Origin: Firmicutes bacterium UBA6806
GTDB lineage: Bacteria; Bacillota; Clostridia; Peptostreptococcales; Acidaminobacteraceae
Assembly: GCA_002452745.1 (NCBI GenBank)
Contig: DKFC01000027.1
Location: 1-26,291 of the forward strand
DNA: 26,291 bases
Direction: 5' to 3'
Numbering within the stretch: the stretch's first letter is position 1; each line of letters begins with the position of its first letter. The notes below the pieces were generated by a model. It was given only the letters and a program-made list of their open reading frames with translations. It was not told where the DNA came from and did not search any database. Positions 15,203 through 22,817 of the stretch are shown here, piece by piece. Made by a program: the position numbers and the translations under genes.

Positions 15203-16006
15203 ATGACTACAGATATTTTTTATTTTTCGGGAACTGGCAATAGCTTTCATATTGCAAAGTCTATACAAAGTCATCTACAAGATTATGAAAATGAAACAGT
15301 CACTTTATTCCCGATTACGGCAGCTGCACTGAAGGCGCGTCCGAACAGCTCAGCAAATAGAATTGGCTTCATCTATCCCACTTATGATCTAGATGCCCCT
15401 AAAATTGTTAAAAGATTCGTAGAAGCCTTTTCATTTCTCGGTGTCACTGAAAGTCACGTGTTCGTCTATGTGAATTCTGGCGGCATGCCAGGAAATGCCA
15501 TTTCTTCTATCAAAAAAATTTTGGATGCAAAGGGAATTTCACTTAAAAGTACCTTTGATGTCATCTACCCTGACAACAGTGTCCTCTATCCAATTGAACT
15601 AGGTGAAAAACTGTCAATCGCAGATAAGAAGCACCGCATAGATGCTGAAAAAATACGTACAATGGATTCAAATGCAATCTCACCTTATTCTAAGTTTAGC
15701 TTCAAATATAGACTTATGGGAACGGTCTTCGATTTGGTGACGCATCATTATTTTGGATTCAAGGATATCAGGGTAAACAGTACGTGCATCGGCTGCAATA
15801 CTTGCGAAAAAGTGTGTCCAGCAGATAACATTGTCATGATTGATGAAAGGCCTTCTTTTAAAAGCAACTGCGAAATGTGCTTTGCCTGTATTCACGCCTG
15901 TCCAAAGCAGTCCCTTAAATATAAACGCATGCCTAAACGGGACGGATTTCAATACCGACATCCCGAAGTTCCTTTAAAGGCTTTGTATCGTAATGAGTCA
16001 TCTTAA
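15203..16006 (+). CDS. EFR1-family flavodoxin/2x[4Fe-4S] ferredoxin fusion
   Basis: 267-residue redox protein. The N-terminal flavodoxin-like domain has the FMN-phosphate loop FYFSGTGNSFHIAKS. The C-terminus carries two CxxCxxCxxxCP clusters (Cys195, 198, 201, 205 and Cys223, 226, 229, 233), the bacterial 2[4Fe-4S] pattern. It has no obvious signal peptide and should be a cytoplasmic electron carrier or reductase. The start ATG at 15203 follows AGGAG; the earlier in-frame TTG at 15155 lies inside the palindrome. The gene is alone on its strand and divergent from tetR, so it is probably induced when the repressor binds its ligand. The electron partner is unknown. Confidence 0.9.
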   Translation: MTTDIFYFSGTGNSFHIAKSIQSHLQDYENETVTLFPITAAALKARPNSSANRIGFIYPTYDLDAPKIVKRFVEAFSFLGVTESHVFVYVNSGGMPGNAISSIKKILDAKGISLKSTFDVIYPDNSVLYPIELGEKLSIADKKHRIDAEKIRTMDSNAISPYSKFSFKYRLMGTVFDLVTHHYFGFKDIRVNSTCIGCNTCEKVCPADNIVMIDERPSFKSNCEMCFACIHACPKQSLKYKRMPKRDGFQYRHPEVPLKALYRNESS

Positions 16007-16114
16007 ATTGATTTTACGATGTACCTTATCTTTGATGTTTAAGGACAAATACTACAGCACACTGATGGGCTCTTTCGGGAATTTCAGGAAATAAACCCTA
16101 AAGGCTGATAAAAA

Positions 16115-16162
16115 AACCCTATGCTCTATCAAACGCTTAAGGCATTTGATAGCTATAGGGTT
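16115..16162. terminator. Long hairpin terminator between convergent genes
   Basis: Stem AACCCTAT / ATAGGGTT continued inward by CTATCAAA / TTTGATAG, with a small internal bulge and a loop of about 11 bases. A run of A on the left gives a U-tract on the minus strand, and ATTTTA follows on the plus strand. It is best as terminator of the lipoprotein gene and possibly also of the EFR1 gene. Confidence 0.75.
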
Positions 16163-16207
16163 ATTTTAGCTCTGAGTTTACTTCATAATCAATTTGAATT
16201 CAATTTT

Positions 16208-17635
16208 CTATTCTGTCAATTGACACTTCAATACTTTATTTTCTGTAATAACAGCAGATTCTAAGTTCTGTGGGTCTTCATTATCACCTGTTAATAAAAT
16301 ACCTGTTGAAATAAGTGAGAAATTAGGCACTTCTTTGAAGTCAGCCCCTGATAATGCATTGACTTTTTCAAGCACTTTGTTTTCAGTTGTATTTAAAAGA
16401 TCACTCAGTGTTAAGATGTTTCCTTTTTTTAAATCTATATTGACTGCTTTATCCCTGTAATCAGTCTCGCCATCTGCCTTCGTGTAATTGATATAGATAT
16501 AGATGGTTGCAAAATCACCATATTGATAAGATTTACGCATATCGATTTGATAATTTGAAGTTGTATCCGATTCCTTAATCAAGTCTTCTGTTGCTGAATC
16601 AAGGATGTTGTTAACTTTCTCTGCGCCCTCTCCAACATAAATCAACTTGTTTAATACGATGCCATCTTCTTCACTCACTTGATTTTGCCAGTGATGTTCT
16701 CCATAAGGGTTGTCCATCCTGTAAGAATCAACTATGTTTATCAAATGATTAAAATCTCTGGTTTCCTCAGTCATCATTACATTGGCAGTCTTTGCAAATC
16801 CACTGATGGAGACATCCTCTGCTATGGCTTTTTCCATTTTTTTATAATAATCATCGTCCTTATCCCCTAATCTATAGAGGTAAGATCCTTCTGGTCCTGC
16901 CAATAATTTGCTGACATATGTGCTATAGAGCTCCGTTAATTGAGCTTTTGCAAAGCCGTCTTGTAAATTGGGAAGTGCTACTTCCATCATATAAGTCCGT
17001 TGAACCAAGGCATCCACATTTTCTTCTCGGAATAAATTGTTGTAATCGTGAAAATCTACCACCAGTTGAAATGCTTCAGTGAAAGTTGCCCCATATGATC
17101 CAATTTTATTCCAGTCGGTTTCTAAAACAGGTGTCTCTTCATAGCGAACCATTGTTAAATCACTGTCCACGACTGCTTGAAAAAAAGCTCTTACTGTTTC
17201 ATTTTCAATTTCATGCACTTTATCAGGCGCTAAGACACCGCCCATGGTCTTATTTAGAGCTTCTAGATATTCAGGTTCATATAAAAGGCCTTCATGAGCC
17301 TTTTGAATAAGCTCAGTCTGCATTTGGAGCAAAATTTCGACCATCTGATCAGCTTCTTCTGGTGTGGCATTATTAATATTCCCCCTTATATAGGCGGCTA
17401 CCGAAACACTGTCCCCATCATTTAATACGAGCTTTTTTAAGTCCTGAATAATCTGACTGTCTGACTGTTGCTGGCTTTCATCGTTGCCTTCATTCGGGTC
17501 ATCAGTTGTTTCTTCTTCAACAACTTCCTGTGATGCATTGTTCGCATCTGAAATATCTGGCGAAATGTTCGCACACCCGCCTAGAAATACCAATAAAAGC
17601 GTGAAAATCCCTATTTTAACTAAATTATATTTCAA
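16208..17635 (-). CDS. Lipoprotein of unknown function with a DUF3298/RsiV-like C-terminus
   Basis: 475-residue secreted lipoprotein. Signal peptide MKYNLVKIGIFTLLLVFLGG ends in a lipobox with Cys21. An acidic Glu/Asp/Ser/Gln-rich linker follows (about 30-65), then a long helical region with no motif I recognise. The last about 110 residues, with SYQYGDFATIYIYINYTK and NIDLKKGNILTLSDLLN, resemble the DUF3298-type domain of RsiV- and PdaC-like proteins. The start is probably TTG at 17635, five bases after AAGGAGG; the frame continues upstream to 17725 without a ribosome site and would bury the signal peptide. It appears monocistronic. The domain call for the tail is tentative. Confidence 0.75.
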   Translation of the reverse strand: MKYNLVKIGIFTLLLVFLGGCANISPDISDANNASQEVVEEETTDDPNEGNDESQQQSDSQIIQDLKKLVLNDGDSVSVAAYIRGNINNATPEEADQMVEILLQMQTELIQKAHEGLLYEPEYLEALNKTMGGVLAPDKVHEIENETVRAFFQAVVDSDLTMVRYEETPVLETDWNKIGSYGATFTEAFQLVVDFHDYNNLFREENVDALVQRTYMMEVALPNLQDGFAKAQLTELYSTYVSKLLAGPEGSYLYRLGDKDDDYYKKMEKAIAEDVSISGFAKTANVMMTEETRDFNHLINIVDSYRMDNPYGEHHWQNQVSEEDGIVLNKLIYVGEGAEKVNNILDSATEDLIKESDTTSNYQIDMRKSYQYGDFATIYIYINYTKADGETDYRDKAVNIDLKKGNILTLSDLLNTTENKVLEKVNALSGADFKEVPNFSLISTGILLTGDNEDPQNLESAVITENKVLKCQLTE

Positions 17636-17789
17636 AATAACCTCCTTGTGTGCAATTCTAAAGTTGCTGTTGTATAAATGTGTCCTTACTTCTATTAGAC
17701 GATGCACACGGTCAAAAAGTTCCATCCGATTTATTAAAATTATATCATCCTATCATTGGCTATTCTAATTTATACTATCCTACGTCCAT

Positions 17790-17820
17790 AAAAAAACACG
17801 TTGAAAATTAATCCAACGTG
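17790..17820 (-). terminator. Terminator after the papain-fold-like gene
   Basis: CACGTTG (17797-17803) pairs with CAACGTG (17814-17820), and seven A residues on the plus strand give the U-tract on the minus strand. It lies about 55 bases beyond the stop at 17875. Confidence 0.8.
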
Positions 17821-17874
17821 CTCTTTCAGTCTCATTTAGATAAACCTATTTGCATCCAAACTAAAATTTATGCT

Positions 17875-18939
17875 CTACTTGAGAACTTCAAGCAATTGTT
17901 TTAACCGCTCTAAGGCAAGGTTATCATTTTCTTTTAATTGCTGAATCTGAGTCACAGTCCTTTTTCTCACATCTTTTCGTGCAAATTGTCGCATTTGCTG
18001 TTCGCCTCGTTCCCAACCTCCGGCGATTTCAAACAACTGCTTGTGACTTTCGAATACGGACATAAAGTGATTTGAAACCTGTTCAAAAAGGGTTTTATGA
18101 TCTGGATGCTTTACAGCCTCTTTCTTAAAAAAGACTGCGGCGTTATATCTTCCATCAGCAATACAATCAATTGCGTCATCATGCGTTAACAGTCTTTCCG
18201 CCAAAAGAGGTAAAATCATCCCCTCTGGAAATTCACTGTCGTTGTTGACGGCCTTTATCCACGAATCATAAGCCATCATCCCCTTGGCGTAATTGCCTTC
18301 TTTTCTTCCAGTCATCACTTCAATAGCACTTTCCAAAATCACTTGCAAATCCAACAATTCGCCATTTGATGGTTCTAAAGACATAACAGCTAAGGTGTCT
18401 GGATTTTCCCACCACTTCTCTGTCATAAAATACCCTGACTCATCAAACGTTCCCCCTGCATTGAATTCAGGATTGTCTTGAAAGAAATTCCAACCCAAAA
18501 GGGTTTCGCCGCTATTTCGATAACCGGTAATAATACAGGCTTCTGGTGGCCCTATGATACCCAGTGCAATCACGGGATTTCCCTTATCTATCTGACCCTT
18601 TATAAATGCAATAAAATCTGCTTTTGATGCACCTCTTCCTCTGCTCAATAGCTCAAATTTGCAGCCAATAGCCTCAATTCCCTGTCTGTATATTCGCTCG
18701 GGAACACTGTAAGTAAAAATAGTATCCACATTCCCCAAGTTCCAATTTGTTTCATCCCATGTTAATCGAAAGGCAGCTCCACTTGCCACCATTGTATAAT
18801 CATAACTCACATCAATCCCCAAGTAGTTGGCACAGGCGCTTAAACAATAGGGAAATGGTGTTAATCCTTCTGGACCATACTGCACCCTAGGAACGCCCAA
18901 TAAAATTGCTTGTTCTTGATTACTTTGTTGTTTTTCCAT
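17875..18939 (-). CDS. BtrH_N/C39-like papain-fold protein, partner of a short AraC regulator
   Basis: 354 residues. The N-terminal half (about 10-195) resembles BtrH_N or C39 papain-fold domains: LTPFPYCLSACANYLG holds the candidate nucleophile (Cys32 or Cys36), and PPEACIITGYRNSGETLLGWNFFQDN corresponds to the strand that in peptidases starts with the catalytic His, which is absent here. The C-terminal part is helical and charged. It has no signal peptide, so it is cytoplasmic. The ATG at 18939 has AGGTG 10 bases upstream; GTG at 18951 is an alternative. It follows the AraC gene by 28 bases. An inactive enzyme used as ligand sensor is plausible but inferred. Confidence 0.65.
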   Translation of the reverse strand: MEKQQSNQEQAILLGVPRVQYGPEGLTPFPYCLSACANYLGIDVSYDYTMVASGAAFRLTWDETNWNLGNVDTIFTYSVPERIYRQGIEAIGCKFELLSRGRGASKADFIAFIKGQIDKGNPVIALGIIGPPEACIITGYRNSGETLLGWNFFQDNPEFNAGGTFDESGYFMTEKWWENPDTLAVMSLEPSNGELLDLQVILESAIEVMTGRKEGNYAKGMMAYDSWIKAVNNDSEFPEGMILPLLAERLLTHDDAIDCIADGRYNAAVFFKKEAVKHPDHKTLFEQVSNHFMSVFESHKQLFEIAGGWERGEQQMRQFARKDVRKRTVTQIQQLKENDNLALERLKQLLEVLK

Positions 18940-18967
18940 GTTATGTGTCACCTTTCTTCATCATGCT

Positions 18968-19390
18968 TCAATGGTTTTTATCACGTTTACTGTTCTTCAA
19001 TTTGTCTTTTACAACAGGAAGCTCAATACCATAAACGCCTGCACAGAGCTTCTTCCTTTTTATGCTTATATCCATTTTTCGAAATTCTGATGGCGTAACC
19101 CCTATGATTCTTTTAAATGCCCTTGTAAAAGCATCTGCGTTATTAAACCCATAGCTCATTGCGATGCTTAGCAGGCTTTTATCAGTGTACCTACATTCAA
19201 AAGCTGCATTGGCAATCTTACGCTCGAGGATATACCGGTAGAGTGATTTATTCATCTGACTTTCAAAGAGTTCTCGAGTATACGGAATTGAAAAACCAGT
19301 CTCACGTGCCAATTCAGCATAGTCGATTTTTCGCTTTATCCGCGTTTCAATAAACGTAATCATTGAATTAATAAACAAAAATCTATCCAT
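18968..19390 (-). CDS. Short AraC-family regulator (DNA-binding domain only)
   Basis: 140 residues. Positions about 15-108 form the AraC double HTH: IDYAELARETGFSIPYTRELFESQMNK for the first helix pair and SLLSIAMSYGFNNADAFTRAFKRIIGVTPSEFR for the second. No N-terminal ligand domain is present, only about 10 residues before the HTH region and a basic tail of about 30. The ATG is preceded by GAGGATCATT. The sensor function may reside in the protein encoded 28 bases downstream. Confidence 0.88.
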   Translation of the reverse strand: MDRFLFINSMITFIETRIKRKIDYAELARETGFSIPYTRELFESQMNKSLYRYILERKIANAAFECRYTDKSLLSIAMSYGFNNADAFTRAFKRIIGVTPSEFRKMDISIKRKKLCAGVYGIELPVVKDKLKNSKRDKNH

Positions 19391-19418
19391 AATGATCCTC
19401 TAATTTCTGTGACCTTTC

Positions 19419-19430
19419 ACTTCATGAAGT
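19419..19430. promoter_or_regulatory. 12-base palindrome upstream of the short AraC gene
   Basis: ACTTCATGAAGT is perfectly self-complementary and lies 29-40 bases before the AraC start codon. It could be an autoregulatory site; no other support. Confidence 0.3.
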
Positions 19431-19612
19431 AAATTTATTTTACCCTATTCAAGAGGATGCGTCTCGACATTTTTGAGGATTTATTTTTGAGAATTTATTT
19501 TTAAAAAAGAATTCTCTGGTTTTATTTTACGCTTTAATTAGTCAGAATATTCGTTAAACGTCTTCCCTTTTGACTTCCAATTTGATACAGTAATTTATAG
19601 AAAGGTGGTGAA

Positions 19613-19807
19613 ATGATGAGCAGCGAAATTAAATATTCCGTATTTCCTAGTTCTAAGTTTGAGGCTTTGGCACTCCTGTACGTTGAGAAGAACGCTACCA
19701 GTGATATGACGCCAGCCGGATATGTTGAGCTTTATACCAAAGCACTTGAAGAAATGAAAAAACATCACCAGAACTCAAATAATTATTTTGGTGATAGAGA
19801 ACTTTAA
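19613..19807 (+). CDS. Small conserved-looking protein of unknown function
   Basis: 64 residues, no membrane segment or signal peptide; the core is SEIKYSVFPSSKFEALALLYVEK followed by a helical Glu/Lys-rich half. AAGGTGG stands seven bases before the first ATG (a second ATG follows at once), and a clear terminator lies six bases after the stop, so it is a complete monocistronic gene. The composition suggests a small helical cytoplasmic protein. I do not recognise a characterised family. Confidence 0.7.
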   Translation: MMSSEIKYSVFPSSKFEALALLYVEKNATSDMTPAGYVELYTKALEEMKKHHQNSNNYFGDREL

Positions 19808-19813
19808 CCATTG

Positions 19814-19840
19814 CTCTGAGAAATTCTCAGGGCTTTTTTT
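19814..19840 (+). terminator. Terminator of the 64-residue gene
   Basis: CTCTGAGA / TCTCAGGG stem of eight pairs (with one G-T) around an AAT loop, followed by C and seven T. Confidence 0.85.
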
Positions 19841-20386
19841 ATTGAATTCTACTTATTTAAATGTATTTGATCTTTAAATGGACTTAAATCTATTATCTAA
19901 TCCTTAAATATTATTTCACTTCTTACTTCTTTTTTTATGATTTCTCATGGTGCTTTAATTTTTTCTTAATCATTTAAGCCGAAACTGGCCTTGTCTTTAA
20001 GATGTGCCTTTTTATTCAAGACCTCCTTTTTCCAATTATAGTCGTTTTGTTGTTCTGTTTTTATTTTTTCTTTTTTCAATTTTAGGGATATATAGGCCGT
20101 TATTAAGATTCTATCATTATACTTTTTTCATACTTTCTTCACACTATCTTTATGTGCCAATCCATTGAAATCAAAGGGTTTCCATGCTACTATTCTATTG
20201 CCGGATAAATTTAAGGCGTTGCCAAATACGATTTCTATCTTATGTAACTTTTGATTGTCCTGAAATCAATTTTGCATCTAACTAGCCGCTGATACCTGCT
20301 TCAATTTTCAAAATGTAATTGCACATTTTGATATCATCGGTATAACCGTTTGATATAAATAAAATTCTAAAGGAGACTACATACAC
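19841..20386. other. 546-base T-rich non-coding stretch
   Basis: No open frame here has a ribosome site. The plus strand is strongly T-rich to about 20150. The last 80 bases hold a weak promoter and two inverted repeats described separately. I looked for a riboswitch or sRNA signature and recognised none. Confidence 0.5.
20309..20356 (+). promoter_or_regulatory. Promoter/operator region of the two-repeat membrane protein
   Basis: CAAAATGT (20309-20316) is mirrored by ACATTTTG (20323-20330). It overlaps a possible -35 box TTGCAC (20319), which is 16 bases from TATAAC (20341). Next comes a hairpin ATATCA-T-CGGT / ACCG-TT-TGATAT (20331-20356). The ribosome site AAAGGAG follows at about 20369. 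The promoter match is only moderate. Confidence 0.4.
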
Positions 20387-21100
20387 ATGGAAAACACAAA
20401 AGTAAAAAAGCCAATTTATAAACGATGGTGGTTTATTTTAATCGTTGCTGTCGTCGTGATTTCTGCAATTGGAACAGCTGGGAAAGGAAATGATAAAACG
20501 GCTGCCAATACACCAGCCTCACAAGAGGCCTCCGAGGCCTCTGAACCCACTAGCACTGAAAACGACTCCACTGACACAAGCGCTGATTCGAAAGCCCCAG
20601 ATGTCGTACAATATGCTGCTGGCGTTTATAAAGTCGGTTCTGAGATTCCCGCAGGGCTCTATAAAGTTGAAACAGATACGTTTATGAATCTCGCTTACTT
20701 TGAAAGATTAAAAGATTCCAATATGAATTTCGAATCTATTATTGCAAATATTACATTTAATAACAATGGGTATGTACGAATCTCAGATACCGATGCCTAC
20801 TTTAAGATTCAAGGCGCAACAATTTACCCATTTGACATTCAATCTGCTGAACCTAATTATTCAGACGAATATGGAGATGGTATTTTCTTAGTTGGAGTTG
20901 ATATCGCACCTGGAGAATACAAGGTCTCTGTTTCAGACTCTACCACTGGAATCGGATACCTTGAACGACTTAAAGATGTAACGGGCGAATTCAGTTCAAT
21001 CATCGCCAATTCAGTCTTTGAAAATCAAGCATATGTAACAGTTGATGCCTCTGACTTTGCAATCAAAATACAAGGTTGTACATTGGTCAAATCAAACTAG
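20387..21100 (+). CDS. Membrane-anchored extracellular protein with two homologous repeats
   Basis: 237 residues: a short basic N-terminus, one membrane helix (WWFILIVAVVVISAIG, about 14-29), a Ser/Thr/Glu/Asp-rich linker (about 35-72), then two repeats of about 70 residues (78-147 and 164-233). Shared features are VYKVGSEIPAGLYKVE against IFLVGVDIAPGEYKVS, YFERLKD against YLERLKD, ESIIANITF against SSIIANSVF, and FKIQGATI against IKIQGCTL. The topology should be N-in with the repeats outside. AAAGGAG lies 11 bases before the ATG, and a strong terminator follows. The function is unknown; the repeat fold looks beta-rich. Confidence 0.75.
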   Translation: MENTKVKKPIYKRWWFILIVAVVVISAIGTAGKGNDKTAANTPASQEASEASEPTSTENDSTDTSADSKAPDVVQYAAGVYKVGSEIPAGLYKVETDTFMNLAYFERLKDSNMNFESIIANITFNNNGYVRISDTDAYFKIQGATIYPFDIQSAEPNYSDEYGDGIFLVGVDIAPGEYKVSVSDSTTGIGYLERLKDVTGEFSSIIANSVFENQAYVTVDASDFAIKIQGCTLVKSN

Positions 21101-21181
21101 CAACAGTGATTTTCATTCTAACAAGAACCCGTTTTGAGTTTTGATATACTATTCACAAAATCATGATATTTATCTTAATAA

Positions 21182-21222
21182 AATAGAGTAGGGGTTTCAG
21201 AAGTCCCTACTCTATTTTTATT
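21182..21222. terminator. Strong bidirectional terminator
   Basis: AATAGAGTAGGG (21182-21193) pairs perfectly with CCCTACTCTATT (21205-21216), with T-rich sequence following on the plus strand and a T-containing tail on the minus. It ends the two-repeat gene and would have ended the sensor gene arriving from the right before the insertion. Confidence 0.85.
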
Positions 21223-21246
21223 TTTTAAAGCTTAATTTATGAATGT

Positions 21247-21451
21247 TTAATTTCTTACAGTACTTTTTTTGACAATTTGATCCATCAATTTGGTCAACTC
21301 TCCTGAGCAAATTGAACGAGCATTTTCCCTGAGTGCTCAATCCCTTTTAAAACCTCATCAATAGCTTTGCTGTTGGAATACTGTTTAGATGTGAAATGCG
21401 TGATTTTTTCAATTTGAGTTACAATATCACCTGTGTTTCCAAAAATGACTT
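21247..21451 (-). pseudogene. 3' remnant of the split PrpR_N/MCP sensor gene
   Basis: Reading the minus strand from the left target duplication, the frame of the interrupted gene continues as VIFGNTGDIVTQ, IEKITHFTSKQYSNSKAI and DEVLKGIEHSGKMLVQFAQE, a typical helical MCP C-terminus, to a TGA at 21294-21296. In a frame shifted by two bases it would go on as LTKLMDQIVKKSTVRN to a TAA at 21247. That continuation looks like the natural end of an MCP, so a GA duplication at about 21298-21302 may have shortened this part. It has no start of its own and is untranslated now. Confidence 0.75.
21444..21451. repeat. Left target-site duplication
   Basis: AATGACTT directly abuts the left inverted repeat and recurs at 22818-22825 directly after the right one. 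Eight bases is the usual IS256-family duplication length. Confidence 0.9.
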
Positions 21452-21476
21452 GGTACTGTAACAAATTTAGTGTAAA
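21452..21476 (+). repeat. Left terminal inverted repeat of the IS
   Basis: Begins GGTACTGTAACAAATT and ends GTGTAAA. It matches the right end (read inverted) at 20 of 25 positions. Confidence 0.88.
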
Positions 21477-21542
21477 AACAAGAAATCTTCCACGCGAGCA
21501 GTTTATGGTATAAACTTAAACTACAGAGTGGAGGATTTTTTT

Positions 21543-22748
21543 ATGAGACAGAAGAAGAACACCAAAATTGCAGAACTCACAAAGGCCCTGATGAAAGATA
21601 AGGACATTACAGATGTCGCTGATCTTCAAAGTGTACTCAAGGAAATGTTGAAGTCTGGTGTTGAAACACTGCTAGAAGCCGAACTTGATGACGAGCTTGG
21701 TTATGATCGATATGACCGCAATAGCGAAAAGAACAATTACCGTAATGGAAAGTCAGCAAAGCGTGTTAAAACAGACCTTGGAGAAATTAATCTCGAAGTT
21801 CCTCGTGACCGTAATGGTGATTTTGAGCCACAGATAGTCCCTAAACATTCAACAGATATTTCAGCTATAGAAGATAAAGTGATATCAATGTATGGACGCG
21901 GCATGTCTCAACGGGACATTTCTAATCATATTGAAGATATCTATGGAATGCCGTTGTCTGCGCAGTCTATTTCACGTATGACAGATAAAATCATCCCTCT
22001 CGTCGAAGAATGGCAAAATCGACCTCTCGAAATCGCATACCCATTTGTATTCATGGACGCTATACACTATAAAGTGAAACAAAACAATCGCATTGTCTCA
22101 AAAGCGGCATATGTTGTTGTCGGCATAAACATGGATGGCATGAAGGATGTATTAGGCATCTGGATTGGAGAGAATGAAACAAGCAAATTCTGGTTAAAAG
22201 TATTGACTGACCTCAAAAATAGAGGCGTTCAGCAAGTGACAATATTTAGCATCGATGGCCTTTCTGGTTTTGAGCAAGCCATTAAAGCAACGTTCCCAGA
22301 ATCGGTCGTACAAAGATGTATAATCCATCAAATACGTTCTTCTACGCGTTATGTAAGCTATAAGTATATCAAAGAGCTAACGAGAGATTTAAAGTCTGTT
22401 TACCAGTCTCCAAACGAAGAATCTGGTTATCAAATGCTGTTGGAATTTGAAGAAAAATGGGGATTACAATATCCGCAATGCATAAAATCCTGGAAGGACA
22501 ACTGGCCAGTGCTCTCACCATTTTTTGAATACTCATCAAATATACGAAAGATCATGTACACCACAAATATTATTGAGAATTTAAACCGACAATATCGGAA
22601 AGTTACAAAAGGAAAGGCCATATTTCCAACCGATACATCACTTATAAAGGCTCTGTATCTAGCGACTGAAAACGCTACTCAAAAATGGAGCCAACGTCAA
22701 CGTAATTGGGATCAAATAATTAACGAGCTATCAATCATTCATAATTGA
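21543..22748 (+). CDS. IS256-family (mutator-type) transposase
   Basis: 401 residues, full length for the family. The DDE triad is visible: Asp172 in FVFMDAIHYKVKQ, Asp238 in IFSIDGLSGFEQAI and Glu345 in TTNIIENLNRQYRKVTKG; the C/H pair of the family lies in VQRCIIHQIR (Cys259, His262). The N-terminal region includes ELDDELGYDRYDRNSEKNNYRNGKS. The ATG at 21543 follows GGAGG by eight bases; an in-frame start 15 bases upstream overlaps the ribosome site. The open reading frame is uninterrupted, so the element may still be active. Confidence 0.96.
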   Translation: MRQKKNTKIAELTKALMKDKDITDVADLQSVLKEMLKSGVETLLEAELDDELGYDRYDRNSEKNNYRNGKSAKRVKTDLGEINLEVPRDRNGDFEPQIVPKHSTDISAIEDKVISMYGRGMSQRDISNHIEDIYGMPLSAQSISRMTDKIIPLVEEWQNRPLEIAYPFVFMDAIHYKVKQNNRIVSKAAYVVVGINMDGMKDVLGIWIGENETSKFWLKVLTDLKNRGVQQVTIFSIDGLSGFEQAIKATFPESVVQRCIIHQIRSSTRYVSYKYIKELTRDLKSVYQSPNEESGYQMLLEFEEKWGLQYPQCIKSWKDNWPVLSPFFEYSSNIRKIMYTTNIIENLNRQYRKVTKGKAIFPTDTSLIKALYLATENATQKWSQRQRNWDQIINELSIIHN

Positions 22749-22792
22749 TAACTCGCTAAAAATTTCATATATGCTGCTTTCGTGGCAGATTA

Positions 22793-22817
22793 TTTACACA
22801 GAATTTGATACAGTCTC
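22793..22817 (-). repeat. Right terminal inverted repeat of the IS
   Basis: Read on the minus strand it begins GAGACTGTATCAAATT. In the interrupted sensor frame this sequence adds ETVSNSV and then a stop codon within the repeat region (22794-22796). Confidence 0.88.

Larger units (their letters stand above)
21452..22817 (+). mobile_element. Complete IS256-family insertion sequence (1366 bp)
   Basis: Bounded by 25-base imperfect inverted repeats (20 of 25 matching) and by 8-base direct duplications AATGACTT. It carries one full-length transposase gene. Length, single gene, repeat sequence ending in G...ACTGTA and duplication size all fit IS256 elements. It lies inside the minus-strand sensor gene. 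Confidence 0.93.

Noticed and set aside
19841..20386. Possible riboswitch or sRNA upstream of the two-repeat gene
   Set aside because: T-rich sequence with only local hairpins; no conserved aptamer motif recognised.
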